Source: Bacteroidota bacterium | GTDB taxonomy: Bacteria; Bacteroidota; Ignavibacteria; Ignavibacteriales; Ignavibacteriaceae | NCBI GenBank assembly: GCA_024278655.1 | Contig: JAJRSV010000165.1 | Coordinates: forward strand, 1-8,188 | Length of the DNA stretch: 8,188 nucleotides | Direction: 5' to 3' | The notes under the pieces: model-generated | The model's database searches: none | The model's input: only the letters and a program-made list of their open reading frames with translations | Told to the model about the DNA's origin: nothing | Position numbers and translations under genes: made by a program | Shown: one piece after another, positions 7,707 to 8,188 of the stretch | Layout of the letters: every line of letters starts with the position of its first letter | How positions within the stretch are numbered: position 1 is the first letter of the stretch

Positions 7707-7854
7707 GTAAATTGGAATAAGAAAATAATGATTAATAATTGAAGAGGATTGAAAATTAAATAATTATTCATGTACAGAAAATAAATTTTTATTTAAAGAT
7801 ATAAAAGAGTATTAACAATTATTTTAATAGTTCATCCTGTAAAGTTATAAAAAT
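7707..7854 (-). other. AT-rich intergenic leader of the protease-like gene
   Basis: This 148-bp stretch lies between the terminator of the repeat-protein gene and the start of the large exported protein, and must hold that gene's promoter if the terminator is efficient. The best arrangement I can see is TTGTTA (7818-7813), 17 bases, TAAATA (7795-7790), which is poor and could be chance. No TTTG occurs on the minus strand here, so the Bacteroidota-type pattern proposed for the other genes is absent. I see no small gene, riboswitch-like fold or tRNA. Confidence 0.3.
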
Positions 7855-7887
7855 AAAAAAGCCTTCATATTAGAATGAAGGCTTTTT
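7855..7887. terminator. Strong bidirectional intrinsic terminator
   Basis: GCCTTCAT (7861-7868) and ATGAAGGC (7875-7882) form a perfect 8-bp stem around a six-base loop. The stem is flanked by A6 on the left and T5 on the right, which extend the pairing. Read on the minus strand, the hairpin is followed by TTTTTTATTTTT, a very good U-tract, so it should end the transcript of the repeat-protein gene about 85 bases past its stop codon. Read on the plus strand it has a shorter T5 tail. The intervening 3' region (7888-7970) shows only a minor imperfect hairpin at 7927-7944. Confidence 0.85.
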
Positions 7888-7970
7888 CAAAGTAGGCAAT
7901 TTGGAGAACTAATTCATTATTACCGTAAAACCCTTTAAGGTTTTTGCCATACAACCCATTAGGTATGGAC

Positions 7971-8188
7971 TTATCTCGACCAACCGTAGCGGCTGCCAAG
8001 TTCATCAAGCTGGCTGTTTGATCTCGACCAGCCATAACGACTGCCAAGTTCATCGAGCTGGCTGTTTGATCTCGACCAGCCATAACGACTGCCAAGTTCA
8101 TCAAGCTGGCTGTTTGATCTCGACCAGCCATAACGGCTGCCAAGCTCATCAAGCTGGCTGTTTGATCTCGACCAGCCATAACGGCTGC
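7971..8188 (-). CDS. C-terminal end of a 16-residue tandem-repeat protein (runs off right edge)
   Basis: The last 71 codons of a protein of unrecognised family, ending in TAA at 7973-7971. It consists entirely of the unit GSRYGWSRSNSQLDEL: one copy missing its first residue at the edge, three full copies, then a half copy GSRYGWSR before the stop. The frame is chosen on substitution evidence. Comparing the 48-bp units gives six variable sites, and all six are third-position synonymous changes in this frame: AGC/AGT, CGT/CGC, TAT/TAC, GGC/GGT, CTT/CTC and GAG/GAA. The unit is net neutral, with Tyr and Trp at fixed places, and low in hydrophobics, suggesting an extended or solenoid-like, possibly surface or structural, region. 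Start, signal peptide and total repeat number lie outside the window. It is followed by a strong terminator. I do not assign a function. Confidence 0.8.
   Translation of the reverse strand, partial: SRYGWSRSNSQLDELGSRYGWSRSNSQLDELGSRYGWSRSNSQLDELGSRYGWSRSNSQLDELGSRYGWSR
7974..8188 (-). repeat. 48-bp tandem repeat array, about 4.5 copies visible
   Basis: The plus-strand motif CTCGAC recurs at 7975, 8023, 8071, 8119 and 8167, an exact 48-bp period with no spacer and no length change. Copies differ at only a few sites. The array begins just inside the stop codon and continues past the right edge, so its total length is unknown. Near-identity suggests recent duplication or ongoing homogenisation; copy number could vary between strains, and an assembly might collapse it. 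Confidence 0.95.

Noticed and set aside
7927..7944. Second terminator in the 3' region of the repeat gene
   Set aside because: AAAACC/GGTTTT forms only a 6-bp stem with two G-C pairs and no proper U-tract on the minus strand; the hairpin at 7855-7887 is the convincing terminator.
7865..8179. 104-residue minus-strand open frame beginning MAGRDQTAS
   Set aside because: It runs in a different frame through the 48-bp repeats, where some copy differences become amino-acid changes, continues through the 3' region and ends inside the terminator stem. The frame ending at 7971 explains the variation far better.
7974..8188. CRISPR-like array
   Set aside because: The 48-bp units are contiguous with no unique spacers and carry only synonymous changes; this is a coding tandem repeat.

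Overview
The window reads as one minus-strand block. Six coding regions, two of them cut by the window edges, are all transcribed right to left, and no convincing plus-strand gene is present. Base composition is AT-rich, especially between genes. Every complete reading frame ends in TAA, and no start codon has a clear Shine-Dalgarno sequence. Together with the large secreted metalloprotease-like/propeller/barrel protein, this points to the FCB/Bacteroidota-Chlorobi assemblage, perhaps Ignavibacteria. That placement is inference; no rRNA or marker gene is present.

Layout in transcription order (right to left): (1) At the right edge is the C-terminal end of a protein made of perfect 16-residue repeats (48-bp DNA period), stopping at 7971. 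A strong bidirectional stem-loop terminator follows at 7855-7887. (2) After a 148-bp AT-rich gap comes a 1211-residue exported protein. It has a signal peptide, a copper-amine-oxidase-N-like domain, an AMIN-like region, an HExxH metallopeptidase-like domain, a TolB-like propeller and a C-terminal beta-rich, probably outer-membrane barrel. (3) Two cytoplasmic sensor-kinase genes follow, separated from each other by a single base. The first is a GAF protein with an intact-looking ATPase domain but no histidine in its H-box. The second is a complete PAS hybrid histidine kinase with a C-terminal receiver. (4) A RidA/YjgF-family protein lies next, behind a weak AT-rich hairpin that overlaps the kinase stop codon. 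It lacks the ligand-binding arginine of deaminase-type RidA. (5) At the left edge is the N-terminal 189 residues of glycogen phosphorylase.

The kinase pair is the only clear functional unit: tight coupling suggests the two proteins are made together and may work together. No DNA-binding response regulator lies beside them, so their output is unknown. Nothing in the sequence ties them firmly to the protease, RidA or glycogen phosphorylase beyond shared orientation. The observations most worth following are the repeat protein, in which every difference between repeat units is synonymous, the histidine-less kinase coupled to a full hybrid kinase, and the multi-domain envelope protease.
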